A stretch of 64,000 bases of DNA from Populus alba (Eukaryota; Streptophyta; Magnoliopsida; Malpighiales; Salicaceae). Made by a program: the position numbers and the translations under genes. The DNA is taken from the NCBI RefSeq assembly GCF_005239225.2, contig NC_133299.1:10916967-10980966 (forward strand), read 5' to 3'. Below, in pieces: positions 51,601 to 63,709 of the stretch (positions are counted from its first letter, which is position 1; the number at the start of each line of letters is the position of its first letter). The notes beneath the pieces were generated by a model. The model was not told the DNA's origin and did not search any database. It worked only from the letters and a program-made list of their open reading frames with translations.

Positions 51601-52750
51601 GACTAATTAGGGACAAAACATTGTGAATTTTGTTAAAGCAAATAGGATGTAAATGTTTGATGGTAGTTGATCCTTGTAGCGAAGATGATTCTTAGTCGAG
51701 TGGTGGTGGTTGGAGCTTCTAACGTGGTCGGAGTTACTACGTTCATTCACTTGAAGGTGACATCTCTATATGCCTTCTTGGTTAAAGAAGAAGACATAAG
51801 GAAAAAATGATCTATCACTTATTTCTTCACTAAATTTCGAGTGACATGTCGATCATTTAAACCCAACAAGGGTTCAATTCAGTCCCTACTTTTCCAATTT
51901 TAGCATAGACATAGACATCCTCAATTGATCCTAAAACTTCTTAATTTTTGAAATTGCACATTGAAACCTTGATTTAAATCCTTTAGTTTAAACACATTTT
52001 ACAACTTGATCCCTGGTTTTCAGATTATGCAATTTGAACCCTATCAACCATCAAACTTCCAATTTCTTTCAATTAACCCCTGATTTTATTAATTTCAACC
52101 CCTGAACTTATGCACCTCTTGCACTTTGATCCTTGGTTTTGAAATTATTCAATTTGACCATCAATCAACCTTTAATATTTAAATTTCTTTCAATTGAACA
52201 TGTATTGGCATTAATTTAGCTTTTCAAAGTTTAAATTATGTCCCCAATCTTTTAATCTTTGTGAATTGATCTAAATTAGGCCTTCAAACTTGATTTTTTT
52301 TCAATTGAGTCCGTGATTGAATCCATAAAACCCATTAAAAGTTTAATTAAGTCTTTAAGCTTAATTGATTCTTTTAATTTTTGGCCGAATGATTTTCAAA
52401 CTTAATTTCTCTTCAATTAAGTCATTTAATAAGTCAATTAAACCTATTAGAAGTTTAATTAAATCCTTAGATTTAATTAATTCTTTTAATTTGGTCAAGT
52501 CTAGATTTCAACCTCAATTTTCTTTTTTTTTCATCCTATCTTGTGAAAATATTCTCAATCTAGCTATTCTTCTAGCATTTTGGTTTGTTGTGGCTCAATG
52601 ACTTATCTCTTCGTATTTCAAAAATATTTTTGAATTTTGAATTTTTTATTCTTTGGGATTTTTGAATAAAAGAAGAAATATATGTTTTTATATATATAAA
52701 ATAAGATGGGATGAATAAAGTATTTTGAGAGATCTAAAATTGGGTTATGA
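48700..52750 (+). repeat. Composite degenerate repeat region, copy B
   Basis: 48700-49330 resembles 1720-2300 ('aaggtaagttagattg', 'ttgtctggtaattactaag.ttttgtta', 'gcccat..tagtaagatggac'). 51840-52650 resembles 7980-8600, with the series of 'gatccttggttttgaaatta', 'tttctttcaattgaac' and 'aaaagtttaattaagt'. The middle (49330-51840) holds no recognised coding sequence and lacks the gypsy fragment and tandem arrays of copy A. Confidence 0.5.
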
Positions 52751-53741
52751 CAACTGTATTTTTTATAAAACAATTTTTAAAGGATCTATAATTGGGTTAT
52801 TATGAGGAATATGATGGGTTATTGTGGTGTTGGGTTGGAGAAGGAAAAGTGTTTTTTGGTGGAAAATGTTTATTAAGGAAGACAATGGGGGTGTGTGTAA
52901 GGTTATGAAGGTTATTTTTAGGGATTAATATCAAAATCATCAAAACTGATAAAATCGCTTATCTTTAGGGATTGCTATCATTTTTTTTTTAAATTGAAGA
53001 AATCTCCGACTCTTAGGGACCTACACCGTTTTTTAAAATAAATCCAAAATAAGATTAAAAATAAAATTAGATAATTAATAGCGTGATAGAATAAATTTAA
53101 AAGAAAAACATAATAAATATAAACTTTTTCATTTAAAAGATGCGATAAGCGTGATATTAATATTCTTTTAGGCATAACTAAACCCAACACTTGAATATTT
53201 AAGATAAATATCTATTTAAAATTTTTAATTTTCTTTAATAATTAGTGATAACTTCATTACTTATTTGATTTGATTTAAGAGAGTTTTGTATGTGAACAAT
53301 GTGATAAAAAAAAACTAAACTAAAAATAAATAGCTTAATTGATAAAAAAAAAAAAAAAAAAAACCAAAATCAACTACGGGTTAGTTGATTTGTGAACAAT
53401 TGATCACAAGATTATGATTATTTTTCAGTTCGACAGATTCTTAATAGATAAACACGAGAATTTGGAAAAAAAAAATTAGTTATTTAAGTTTTTCATTTCT
53501 CTCCTATAATCAATAATCTAATTTTGGCTTTTAGTACAAAATAAATCTTAATAATTGATTACACAATGACAGGCAGGCTCCGTTTGCCAGTCGCACCTGT
53601 AAAGGGGATGACACATGTTGACGAGGCGGAGTGTAAATCACACACACACACACACACACACATATTGAATAATAAAATAAGATTAAAATTAATAGTTAAG
53701 AAATAGCTTAATTTGTATACAAGGAGGGTGTGGGTGTGGCG
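52750..53741. other. Upstream region of the DnaJC28-like gene
   Basis: A+T-rich. A run of about 20 A lies near 53345. A (CA)12-type microsatellite lies at about 53638-53662, only about 80 bp before the ATG at 53742, so it lies in the leader or core promoter and may vary between individuals. No TATA box could be assigned with confidence. Confidence 0.45.
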
Positions 53742-55350
53742 ATGACCACCATGGCGGTTCGCTCTGCGAGAAATGGAAAAGTTGTCTTGTCTTCATGGTT
53801 GGTTAATAAATCAAATAATAATAAGAAGTCAGCCATCTTTTGGAGGGCGGCATCATCTTCTTCCATTCCCAAAATTGATGGTGATAAGGACAAGAAGATA
53901 AGGGAAGAAGAACGTCGTCTATCAGCTGTAATTGACGCTGTCAATGACCGCAAGCTCCCTCCTGAACTCCGTGGCCAACGCAACTCTGTTAGGTTAGTTC
54001 CTTCATGCTCTCTTCTGCCTGCTTTTATTATTTGTAATACTAACAATTCATGCTCTTTTTATTATTATTATTATTATTATTTGGCTGTAGGAAAATAAAA
54101 TCCGTTGTTTTGAGTTCTTTTATTGAAGTGCTGAGATTCTGTATTACAACTACTACTTGCTATCTTCTTTGTTCTACCTTTAATGCTCCATCAAAGAAAA
54201 TTGTGCCTTGTCACGGCGATGCAGGGGGTGCTTGGGGTTAACAAAAGAAGTAGCTAATGTTGTAGAAAAACTATATGCGCTTGGGGGGTTATCACACTGC
54301 CACATTTCCTGTGCGCTTGGGATTTTTACGCACAGGCTCAGGCTGCTTCTTCCTTTAATTATTAGAGTATGCGAGTGCTTGGCTCAGCAGCATCAGTGGC
54401 CTTTCAACTTTACCTCCTATCTCATTGTACTTGAAAATCTTAGCTCAGTTCACCAAAGAATTGCTGGTTGATGGCGCATAATTGCTATTATCCTACCAAA
54501 GATCTCTCTCTTCTTTCTTCTTCTTCTTTTTCCAATTTGATTGTCATGATTCTGGAATATGATGTCTGGTTGTCATTTGGACAGGTCAGAAACGGACATT
54601 ATCAACGTTGTAGAGCAAAGAATATGGCACTCAATGGAAGAAGGCCAATTTGAGAATTTACCAGGGAGAGGAAAACCCCTTAACCTCAGTACGAATCCTC
54701 ATGCTGACCCAGCCGAAGACACCTTGTATAGAATCCTTTCAAAAAATGGATGTGCACCCGAGTGGGTTGAGCTTAACAAAGAGATAAGGTGCCAGATATC
54801 TGAATGGCGGTTAGCATTGAAGAAAGCTTGGATGAGCAAGTGCAATGGGGATCACTCCGAATGGATTGAAGGGTCAGAGATTTTGCAAGTTCAACTGCGT
54901 CATATCAACAATAAGGTCAGCAGTTCGTTACCCATCTCTGCCTAATGTTGACTTTCATGTGGCCTTTAGTTCAGTTGGAGCTGTTGAACCTTGATGAGCC
55001 GCGCCCTTGGTTTGTCTCCCAGTTGTGGATGCTTAGCTGCTTAACATTCACAGATGGTCGAAACTTCCTGTAGGAGATGGTCCTAATTCTACCAAGTTAA
55101 AACATTTGTTGCACTATCTTGGGCACAATTCTGTCAATGCCCATGTGCAGCTAGTGGCAATGGAGCATCTCCTTCTGCTGTTACTATTTCATCTTATCCC
55201 TGTAAATATTCTCCTCTGTATGGTTGATATGCACATGACTTGAATGTAGATGATGCACTGCAGGTTTTCCGCTACAACCTCATCGTACCATTTGGGCGAC
55301 AGATGTTTGGTCTTAAGTGGGAAAAAGAACTAGATCGTGTAAGAGAATGA
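53742..55350 (+). CDS. DnaJ homolog subfamily C member 28-like (DUF1992) protein, 3 exons
   Basis: Exons 53742-53992, 54585-54915 and 55264-55350 join through GT/AG introns into a 222-aa protein. The ATG at 53742 was chosen because the upstream in-frame codons offer only GTG. The N-terminus (MTTMAVRSARNGKVVLSSW...) is basic, hydroxylated and poor in acids, like an organelle transit peptide. Residues about 55-65 form a charged helix. The DUF1992 / DJC28 conserved domain begins at about 85: IINVVEQRIWHSMEEGQFENLPGRGKPL, then DPAEDTLYRILSKNGCAPEWVELNKEI. The end (VFRYNLIVPFGRQMFGLKWEKELDRV) also fits the family. There is no J-domain. The biochemical role of the family is unsettled; a role in mitochondria or plastids is inference. 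Convergent with the VPS37 gene. Confidence 0.9.
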
Positions 55351-56732
55351 GACCTTTTGTTATCTGGCCGGGTGGGATCTGAGATAGTGTTTCTGGGAGC
55401 TGTTGATTGCTGATATTGGTAGGATCTCATGAACATTAGTAATCTCTGTTCTATTTATTAGTACCCTTGACAAGAAGCTCATTTCTTTGCTTAGCCAACT
55501 TTATTATCTTTCGTTATCATAGGTTATTTGTAAACTTATTTGTTGGCCAAATAATAGTACATGGAATGCAAATTCTCGGTAGGAAAGATAAGGGATACTT
55601 TCTATCACATGATTATGCGGTGACTATATTTGGTAATAACATAGCAACATATGGTATGAGTTTGTTTCTTTAACATTATCTTGTGTCAAATGACTTTCGA
55701 GTCTAAATCAATATTTTTACTTGAAGCAAGATTTAAACTTGAAGGTACAAGTTTATGGACCAAAGTTAGAGAAATAATGCTAACAAGATCAAGTGAGACA
55801 GCTATGATTAGAGTGCATCTTTTTTCCCTTGACGAAGTTGCACAAAAAGAAGAATTTAAGAGCTACTATCTCTCTTTCATGTTCAAAAAATAGAAACCCT
55901 GTTTTATTTTCCACAAGGAGATTTCCATTGAAATGTAACTTTTACTTCTTCCTCTGCAACTAGAGCCCAATATAACTTGTTAAGCACATCTATTTCTGCA
56001 AGGATTTGACCCTGCAGTAAAAGATTTAGAAGTTGAGACCACTAATAACCAGGCCAGATACCGGTATATGCTTGCGTGATGATAAAAGATAGGTGGAACT
56101 TGACAGCTATAATTTCGTAACCAGGCCAAAAACCAGTCTTTACCTAGACCTTACACATATTGGAATCTTATATTCTTTCTCTCATCCTTCCATTTATCTG
56201 CATAAAGATTTCAATTGCTACAATGAAATGACCAATAGATTCTATCTTGACTTTGACTGCTTTCTATGATCTAGATTCATGAGTTGGTTATAATTTCTAT
56301 CCAAGCATATTCAGAGTCACTAACTTTTGTAACTTATAACAGGGTCTGAAGCATTTGTTCTAATCGTTTCAACGTGCTAGAGAAATCATTCGTGACAAAA
56401 ATTATACAGACACAAATAGTAAACTCTACTGAACATCTCCCACAAGGGTAGGAAAAACATAGGAAACCTTCATGAGCTTTAAAATCCATTTACAGACACA
56501 AATTATTATTATTTTGGTAGTTCCCTATAGTATTTGTTGAAACGGATAAAATTGGTGAGCAGAGAGACAGAATCGCACCAAACACTAATAACAAATGATA
56601 CACGACCATACTGAAAAAATATAATGAGCGAATGATACACCACCATGTCGAAAGTACATCAGAATATATGAATCTACTACACAAACAAGTTAACATGTGA
56701 TCTCAGTGTACTTGTATACATTCAAGTACAGG
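55351..56732. other. Intergenic region between convergent DnaJC28-like and VPS37 genes
   Basis: Should hold both 3' untranslated regions. Short open frames here (for example 55681-55893) have no domain. No element recognised. Confidence 0.35.
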
Positions 56733-59555
56733 TCACCCAGTCGGAGATGCTCTTGCTGCAAGATGGATGAGTGCTCGTTTGTGATAGGTGGTACGGAGTT
56801 TTTTGTACTTCTGCACAAAAGCCCCAAGATCTATCTCCTTATCAAGGAACTGCCTATGGAAGGCTTCGGATTCCTCCTCTGTCTTATTCATTGCCTCTGC
56901 AGATGAGGAACATATATTCAGATTATGCCTAAGAAAATGCCTTTCATTTCTCATTTTACCATATGTTTTGAGCCTTCAAATGGACTGACTTTAATTTCAA
57001 AGTGTACCTTGTAGCCTTTGCAGTATGGAGGCGGGAGAGCAGGACCTCAACAACTCTTCTTTCTGTTTTTCTAGCTCATTTAGTTTTTCCTGAGCAGCAG
57101 CCAGCTCAGTTGTCCGAATTATCCTGCACTGAGCACACGAGAAAAGGAAAATTGGTTTCAAGTTGGTTTCAAATTCAAATTAGATTAAACAAGCAAGCAT
57201 GGAAATGACAAACGGCACAAAACCTCACTTGATTTCTTAGCTCCATTATGCGTGGCTCTTTCTCCAAGTTCTCTCCTATACATAAAAAACAATTAGATGG
57301 CATTAGTTCATGCATTTATAGCTAAACCACTTTCAATATTTCAAAAAAAGGCTCCAGCAACTTACTGGCAAGCTGCAGAGTTTCCTTGCAAAGCTCATCT
57401 CTTATCTGATGGAAACAACAAAAGCAGTCACAAACTAATATGCGGACTTTCCAAAAGGTGAGAAGGGGAAGAAAAGTTTTGATTTCCCCCTCTTCTTGCA
57501 AGACTAAGGAAACAAAGGTATGACTTAATATCATGCAAAAGACATGGCAGTTTTGCATTTTTAGTTGCAGTTATGGTGCAGTTCAGAAAAGCACAAGCAT
57601 CCAATCACATCAAGAAAACAAAAGTCAGGTGATTTATTCTGATGCCTACATGCTTCCTTGGGTATGAGAGCATGTTTGTATGTGCACGCACGTCTGTATT
57701 TACATACGTGCCTGACTTGTTACCATGGGAACAAAGTTACTCTTAAGACTATAACTGCACATTTTGCAGTTTATTCTACAGATAAACAAACAGTGTTATT
57801 CCTCGTGATCACATCATCATCTTCACTTTTGATTCTGGAGAAAGGAAGAGGAAGCTAAGTCTATTTGCATACCTACCAGAATGATAATAATCGACTAATT
57901 GAGTAAGTTAGTGGCAGGGGATGGAGCTAAAACTAAGGACACAAGAAGAGAAATGAAAAGAAGCAAAGTTCATTTGGCTGGAATAATTTGGATGCTGTAA
58001 AGATGCAGAGAAGTGAGATAAATTTACAACAGGAGGTGGCTTGTTCCTTATGTATATTCAGAGTCAGTTACAAATGAGGCATAATTTTCAAGAGAAATAA
58101 GAAGTGAATCGAGAGGGAAATTATAATCATTAATTTTGTTTCTTACCTCCATTTATCTCCTTGTTAAAGTATCCAAACAGAGGAAATTGTTTGAAATTTT
58201 CATCCACTTCTCCTAACTGGTAATAATGTTAGACAATTCTCAAAATCTGAAGATCTAGTGAAAGACAAAATGATGTCTATTCCTCCATTTACTAACTACT
58301 GTTCAGTCATCACTTCTTCAATTGATCATTTAAAGAATCAACAAAGAATACTGCAAGTTCCTTGGAAAATGAGATCCCTAGAAACAAACAGCAAGATGAG
58401 GGCAAGAAGGCAATACCAGCAGGTAACTAGGCTTTTCTGATCCTACCAATTTGAATGGAGTCCACTAGTGTTTAACGCATACCACTCAAGGGGTAAAATT
58501 AATTGTAAAAGCAGTTAATGGGAAAAAAAAAAAAAAAGGAAGGAATTAGCTTAACTTACATTGTTTTGAATTTTAACCTGGTCAAGTGAAAGTAAAAATT
58601 GATGGTACGCATCCTTGTCAGACAATAGCTTCCGTAGCTCATCAATACTATAGACATAATTTCAAAGAAAACAAGTAATTAGAAAAAGAACAAAACACGA
58701 CATCGTGTAATGCAATTAGATTACCTGTATTAATTCTCTACAGAAGCAATTATCTATTTTGATCGAAAACATTCCCACCAAAGACACAGACTTAAACTCT
58801 CCTCCTTCAAATGTTTACAGAAACAAGTGCGTAACGTTTTCTTTAATTACTTTTATTCATTTTGGTAAAAGAAATTGTTGTCTATAAAGGCAATATTTAG
58901 CAAAGCTCCATGCCTCGATGTAGCAACTAACATTACAAGATAGAACAATAAAAAATCATGGGAGAGAACAACCTTAAAGAAAGCTAACTAAGAGATTCTG
59001 AGAAAAAAAACATAAAAGCTTTGCCTTGATATTGGCTAAAACACAGATGCAGATGAAAAGGGATTTAGAACATTATGAGCATATCAGATAGAGAATAGCA
59101 TGCAGTAAGTTTATCCCATCTAAACAACAAACCTCTTGTCCTTCAAAAGAGTAATGATGGCAGCAGCTTCAGCAGGTGAAGGAGAGAGTGGGCGTTCAGT
59201 AGGCCTTTGAAAGCTGTGGGAACTAGAAGAACTACTAGTTGGTGTTGCAGGGCGTGAAGAAGAAGGAGAAGTAACTACAGATGGAGGGTACCACGATTGT
59301 GCAGGATTAACATCTTGTGGACGCGCCTGCTCTTGTTGTTCCTGAGAACCCCTGTAGGAAAATGAAAAGAAAAAAACATAAAACCATCAATCAATCAGGA
59401 TTTCAGCACAGTAATTGTATAAATAAAAACCATTTTCACGGTATGACAACAACAACAACATAATCAAATCGAATCGAATCAAACCCCTAGAAATTCAGAT
59501 TAATCTATCAAATCCCCAGATAGAGAGAGGGGGGGGGATACCAGAACTTGAACAT
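56733..59555 (-). CDS. VPS37: VPS37, ESCRT-I subunit, 7 exons
   Basis: ESCRT-I component that with VPS23 and VPS28 sorts ubiquitinated membrane proteins into multivesicular bodies. Minus-strand exons: 59555-59542, 59351-59133, 58647-58560, 57405-57366, 57275-57229, 57128-57008, 56896-56733, all with GT/AG borders, joining to 230 aa. The first coding exon is only 14 bp (MFKFW). Residues 6-75 are a Pro/Gln/Ser-rich low-complexity region. From about 77 (AEAAAIITLLKDKSIDELRKLLSDKDAY) to the end is the Mod(r) domain, largely coiled coil (ELAAAQEKLNELEKQKEELL), ending with the typical FLDKEIDLGAFVQKYKKLRTTYHKR and LIHLAA. Two very short internal exons (40 and 47 bp) explain why single frames miss the gene. 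The length is normal for plant VPS37. Confidence 0.94.
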
Positions 59556-60440
59556 AGCTGCTTGAAGAGAGAAAAGGAGATCTCGATCCTCTGATTAAAA
59601 GAAATCAAGTCTTTACAGACTCTTTCTTTCGTGTTGGAAGAAATTTTGGTTGATGCTTGGAAGGATTTTGTTTGACGGGTGTCTTTTTTAACTTGTATTC
59701 GTGGCGTCGTCTTAATGGTTACGGACACGTGTGCCCGAAGCTTAAACCCCTCGCCTCCTGGCCAAAATTTTCCCGAGAGATAGAGCAACAGCACATTCAG
59801 AACCGCGTTTTTTATTTTTCTCCCTTGGTTGATAACACCTCACATACGGTCCCTCCGTTACAAGCGATTGGTTAATAACACCCTTCAAACAATTTAAATG
59901 TTAATTGAATCCTTCTTCTGAATTAATTTATATAACGCGTTCCCTCTGTTAATAACGTTGTCGATGGATTTTAGTAGCATGACTCATCATACAACTAGTT
60001 CGGTGGCCGTGTTAAGCTGTGGGTTTACCTTTTATTTTCATAGAAAGTCGGGTCCAAACAATAGCAGAATTCAAGGCTCTTTGAATCCTGCATAGGCAGA
60101 ATTCAAGTATATTTTGGGTCTATTACAATCAATAACCCAAGGTTATGTTGGGTTTTGTAGGATGCGGGATTCAAAGATAATTGAATCTTGGTATAGCTCA
60201 AGTACCAAGTGTGCATCGGGTTATGCCCAGACTACAAGTAGACAGTCTAAACACCACATGTACATTAAGATGTGATTAGCACTGAGGCGAGAGTTCAAGT
60301 GTCATGTATGCGCTGCGATATGTCCAGCACCCAGGCATCAACTCAAGCACCACATGTCCCCACATTGTTCTTTAATAATAAGTTTTTTAAAATTTATTAG
60401 TGATAATAATAATACTAATATATTTTTCTTCGATAGGAGC
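59556..60440. other. VPS37 upstream region and repeat-like sequence
   Basis: 59556-59950 is probably the VPS37 leader and promoter. From about 60050 the sequence has imperfect GAATTCAA/TTGAATCC words and phrases of the type 'aagcaccaagtgt.c....gttatgcccag', which recur at 61200-61400. It looks like an old repetitive element. Confidence 0.35.
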
Positions 60441-60454
60441 CCAGACACCATGTG

Positions 60455-60700
60455 TGTGGTTTTTCTTCGATAGTAATAAGAATTTTTTAAAATTTATTAA
60501 TGATTATAATAATAATAATTTTTAATTTTATTTTTCAAATCAAATCTATGGTTATTTTTAAATATTAACAATAATTTTTTTAATTTAGTAATTATTTTAT
60601 TAATAATATTCATTATTTATAAAATTAATAATATTTATAACATAAACTATAATATTTTTAATATTAATATTTTTTATTATAGTAAAAACTAATAATATTC
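60455..60700 (+). repeat. Direct repeat, copy 1 (near-identical A+T-rich segment)
   Basis: 'gtggtttttcttcgatagtaataagaattttttaaaatttattaatgattataataataataattttta' and the following ~170 bp recur almost unchanged at 61400-61640. An extra 'tttttcttcgatag' lies just upstream at 60424. Confidence 0.85.
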
Positions 60701-61400
60701 ATAACACAAATAATACTATTTTTAATTCCAAGAATATTTAGAACACAAATAATAATGTTTTTTTTATATTAAAACTTTGAATTATTATAAAATAATAATA
60801 TTATAACACAAATAATAATATCTTTAATATGAATATATTGAAATAAAAAAAATATTTAGAACAAAAATAATAATATTTTTTTATATGAATACTATGTATT
60901 ATAAGAAAAATAATAATATTTACAAATCAAATTATTATTATTTTTATATTAATACTTGGATTTTTTTGAATATTTTTAATAATAATGAGCCGCGAGCACA
61001 ATTTTTATTTTATCAAAAATATTTTCTTTCACATTTATTAATTATTTTATTGTTAATATTAATTATAACAAAAATAATAATATTTTTTTAAAAAATAATA
61101 TTTAGAATCCTAGGTTCTAGGAACCTTGGGTCTTGATGAATGACCCCACTCGAAATGGATCCTTATGCAAGACCCATTGATTGTGGGTTTGACGCCGGAC
61201 CCATTCCCCTTGGGTCTAGCGTCATGACCCAAGCACCAAGTGTCCCCAAGTGAGGCGCGAGCATGGCTCCCTCCCAGCGCAACACAAGCTCCACGTGTGC
61301 GCCGTTGTGCCCAGCCTCTAGGCAGGTAACCCAAGCGTCATGTGTGAGCTACAATGTGTCCAACACATAGATAGAAGCCTAGACACAATGTGTCACTATG
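60700..61400. repeat. Repeat region between the two A+T-rich copies
   Basis: 60700-61085 is extremely A+T-rich with many AATAATATT words. 61085-61380 switches sharply to G+C-rich sequence with repeated phrases 'caagcaccaagtgtcc', 'caagctccacgtgtgcgcc' and 'caagcgtcatgtgtgagc', which are diverged short tandem-like units. No gene seen; the open frames are by-products. Confidence 0.5.
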
Positions 61401-61640
61401 TGGTTTTTCTTCGATAGTAATAAGAATTTTTTAAAATTTATTAATGATTATAATAATAATAATTTTTAATTTTACTTTTCAAATCAAATCTATAGTTTTT
61501 TTTTAAATATTAACAATAATTTTTTTTAATTTTGTAATTATTTTATTAATAATATTAATTATTATAAAATAATAATATTTATAACACAAAAGATAATATT
61601 TTTAATATTAATAATTTTGATTATAATAAAAAATAATAAT
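61400..61640 (+). repeat. Direct repeat, copy 2
   Basis: Second copy of 60455-60700, offset about 940 bp. High identity in such A+T-rich DNA suggests a recent duplication or gene-conversion-like exchange. Confidence 0.85.
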
Positions 61641-63060
61641 ATTCAACAATTATATTTATTAATATAATAGTTATATTATATATATTTTTAAAAAAAAAAC
61701 ATGATCATTACGAAACCAAGCTAGAAATTAAACAATAAGGGCTCATCTCCTCTGTGAGCTTCACCGACCCCAACATTATAATTTAAATAGCTAGTACCTT
61801 TCAAAAAAAAGATAAAATTCAAGAGCTACCCAACACATGACACGTTCACATTTAAGCATCCTCTCGTGATGAATAAGCAAATCATTTCTTCTTCTCGATG
61901 GCACATTCAAGCCAATTCTCACTGCAATCATGAGATCCACGAAGATTGGTGATATGCCCAAGTGCCTCGGCATACCCGAACCTGCACGCTAAAGCAAAAA
62001 GCTAAAAGCTAATTATGAGGATTGTTGTTTAATTCATCGGTTTTTTAAATATAATGAATGTTATAAATTTTGGAGTTATTAAAAGGTTTTATGATCGATA
62101 ATTTAAAAATATATAAAATTAATTGAAACATATATATATATATATATAAAATCATGTTAATAAAAACAAAAAAGAAAAAAGCTAAAAGTCGTGACAATAA
62201 AAAAACACAGCAAATAACAGTGAATCAAGATCAGATATTTTAGATTGTAATTTAATTAATATAATCATCAAATATCATATTAAATAATAAAATTAAAAAT
62301 TTTGAATAATTAAAGATTATAATTTATTTTTATAATTATTTATTCCTATAAATACCTTTTAATTGTTTGATTATGACCGCATTTCCTATCAATAATTTTT
62401 TATTATTTTTAGAGGGCTACAACACCATAGTGTATATTTGAAATTGCTAAACAAATATATGAAATTACTGCAATATAAATATGAGTGCTGCAAAAATATT
62501 ATGAAATAAATATAGTTAATTTACCCGAAACTAGAATCTGACAAATTTAAAATTTGAGTTATTAAATTACCAGGTGAGCTCACAAGTTATTATATCAGTT
62601 TAATTATATTTTTTTAAAATTATTATATCAGTTTAGTTATATATTTTTTAAAAAAATAATATTTTTTTTAATTCTTGAATCTGGATAAGTGTGAACTGGA
62701 TATAAAATATAATCTAAGTAAAAAATCAACTCAATAAATCATCTAAATTTAATCAAATTAATATGAAAAACAATTCGGAATAGAACCTAGAATGAATCCG
62801 AATCGGGTTAACATGGCCGACATGCATAACAAGCATCATGCAACTTAATATTAAAGAAATTAATAATAAAACTGTTCAAATCGGAAAGTCTCAATCGTGA
62901 GTTTTTGTCTTATATAATATGAAGAAGGTTCAGCCTTGAAATGGCCAAAACACGAATGAATTCTTCAACCTTTGCGGCTAGATCAAGAAAAATGCAGATG
63001 AAAAACACGACACACTGCAGATAGAAAATCCAGCAAAAAAAAAACTAAAATAAAAATAAG
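61641..63060. other. Intergenic, A+T-rich
   Basis: A short (TA)n run lies at about 62131-62148. A minus open frame at 61791-61973 has no recognisable domain. Nothing else is supported. Confidence 0.3.
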
Positions 63061-63079
63061 CCCAAAGAGGAAAGAGCCG

Positions 63080-63696
63080 AGTTGCTAAGTAAAAAACTAG
63101 GGTTCCCATTTGTACTTTCTTCCTTCCGGCCCCACAAGGAAGGGAGAAACTTGGGTGTTTTCACTTTGTTTCCACTCTCTGCTCTCTCTCACTCTCTGTC
63201 TGCTGCATATGCATACAAATTTATGTATATATATATATGGATGTATGTATCGATGCTGCTATCTTTCTGCTATAACCACAGCAGAACTGAAGAGTTACAA
63301 ATTTATCTACCTCTCTCGGTAATCCAAGCTTTTCTCATATTTTAAACAACTCTTTCTTGAATTATTTTCATTTAAAAAAAAATTATAATAAGGTCTCTAT
63401 ATTGTATTATTATGCAACGCAGTTGTAACATTTCCCTCTTAAATAAAATAAACATCTCTCCCTTTTGCATTAAAACTCCATCATATGGTCGTGATTTTCT
63501 TTAATTGTCTACTAATTACTTTCACTAATGGAAGGAGATTACTGTTTAAATTGTCGACCATTTTAGCTCTAATCATGAGGACTTCCGTGCATAGAATCTC
63601 CCCTTTGTCTTCTTTAACAATGCCTTGGATCTTCGTTCTGAATAATATTCAGAGTTATTTTCACTAAGCACTTTTTTTCTTGGTGAAGGATGCAGA
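63080..63696 (+). other. Probable 5' untranslated exon and leader intron of the ceramidase gene
   Basis: 63090-63310 has the C/T-rich composition of a plant leader (CTCTCTGCTCTCTCTCACTC). A possible donor (CTCGGTAATC) lies at about 63318-63320 and an acceptor (AAGGATGCAG) ends at 63696, 13 bp before the ATG. A leader intron is inferred; the donor is only a candidate. Confidence 0.45.
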
Positions 63697-63709
63697 TTGA
63701 GTGAAGGCG

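Noticed and set aside
55681..55893. 70-codon + open frame between the DnaJC28-like and VPS37 genes
   Set aside because: Lies in the expected 3' untranslated/intergenic interval and shows no domain.
61110..61334. Minus open frame with Arg/Gly-rich translation
   Set aside because: It follows the G+C-rich short repeats and has no domain.
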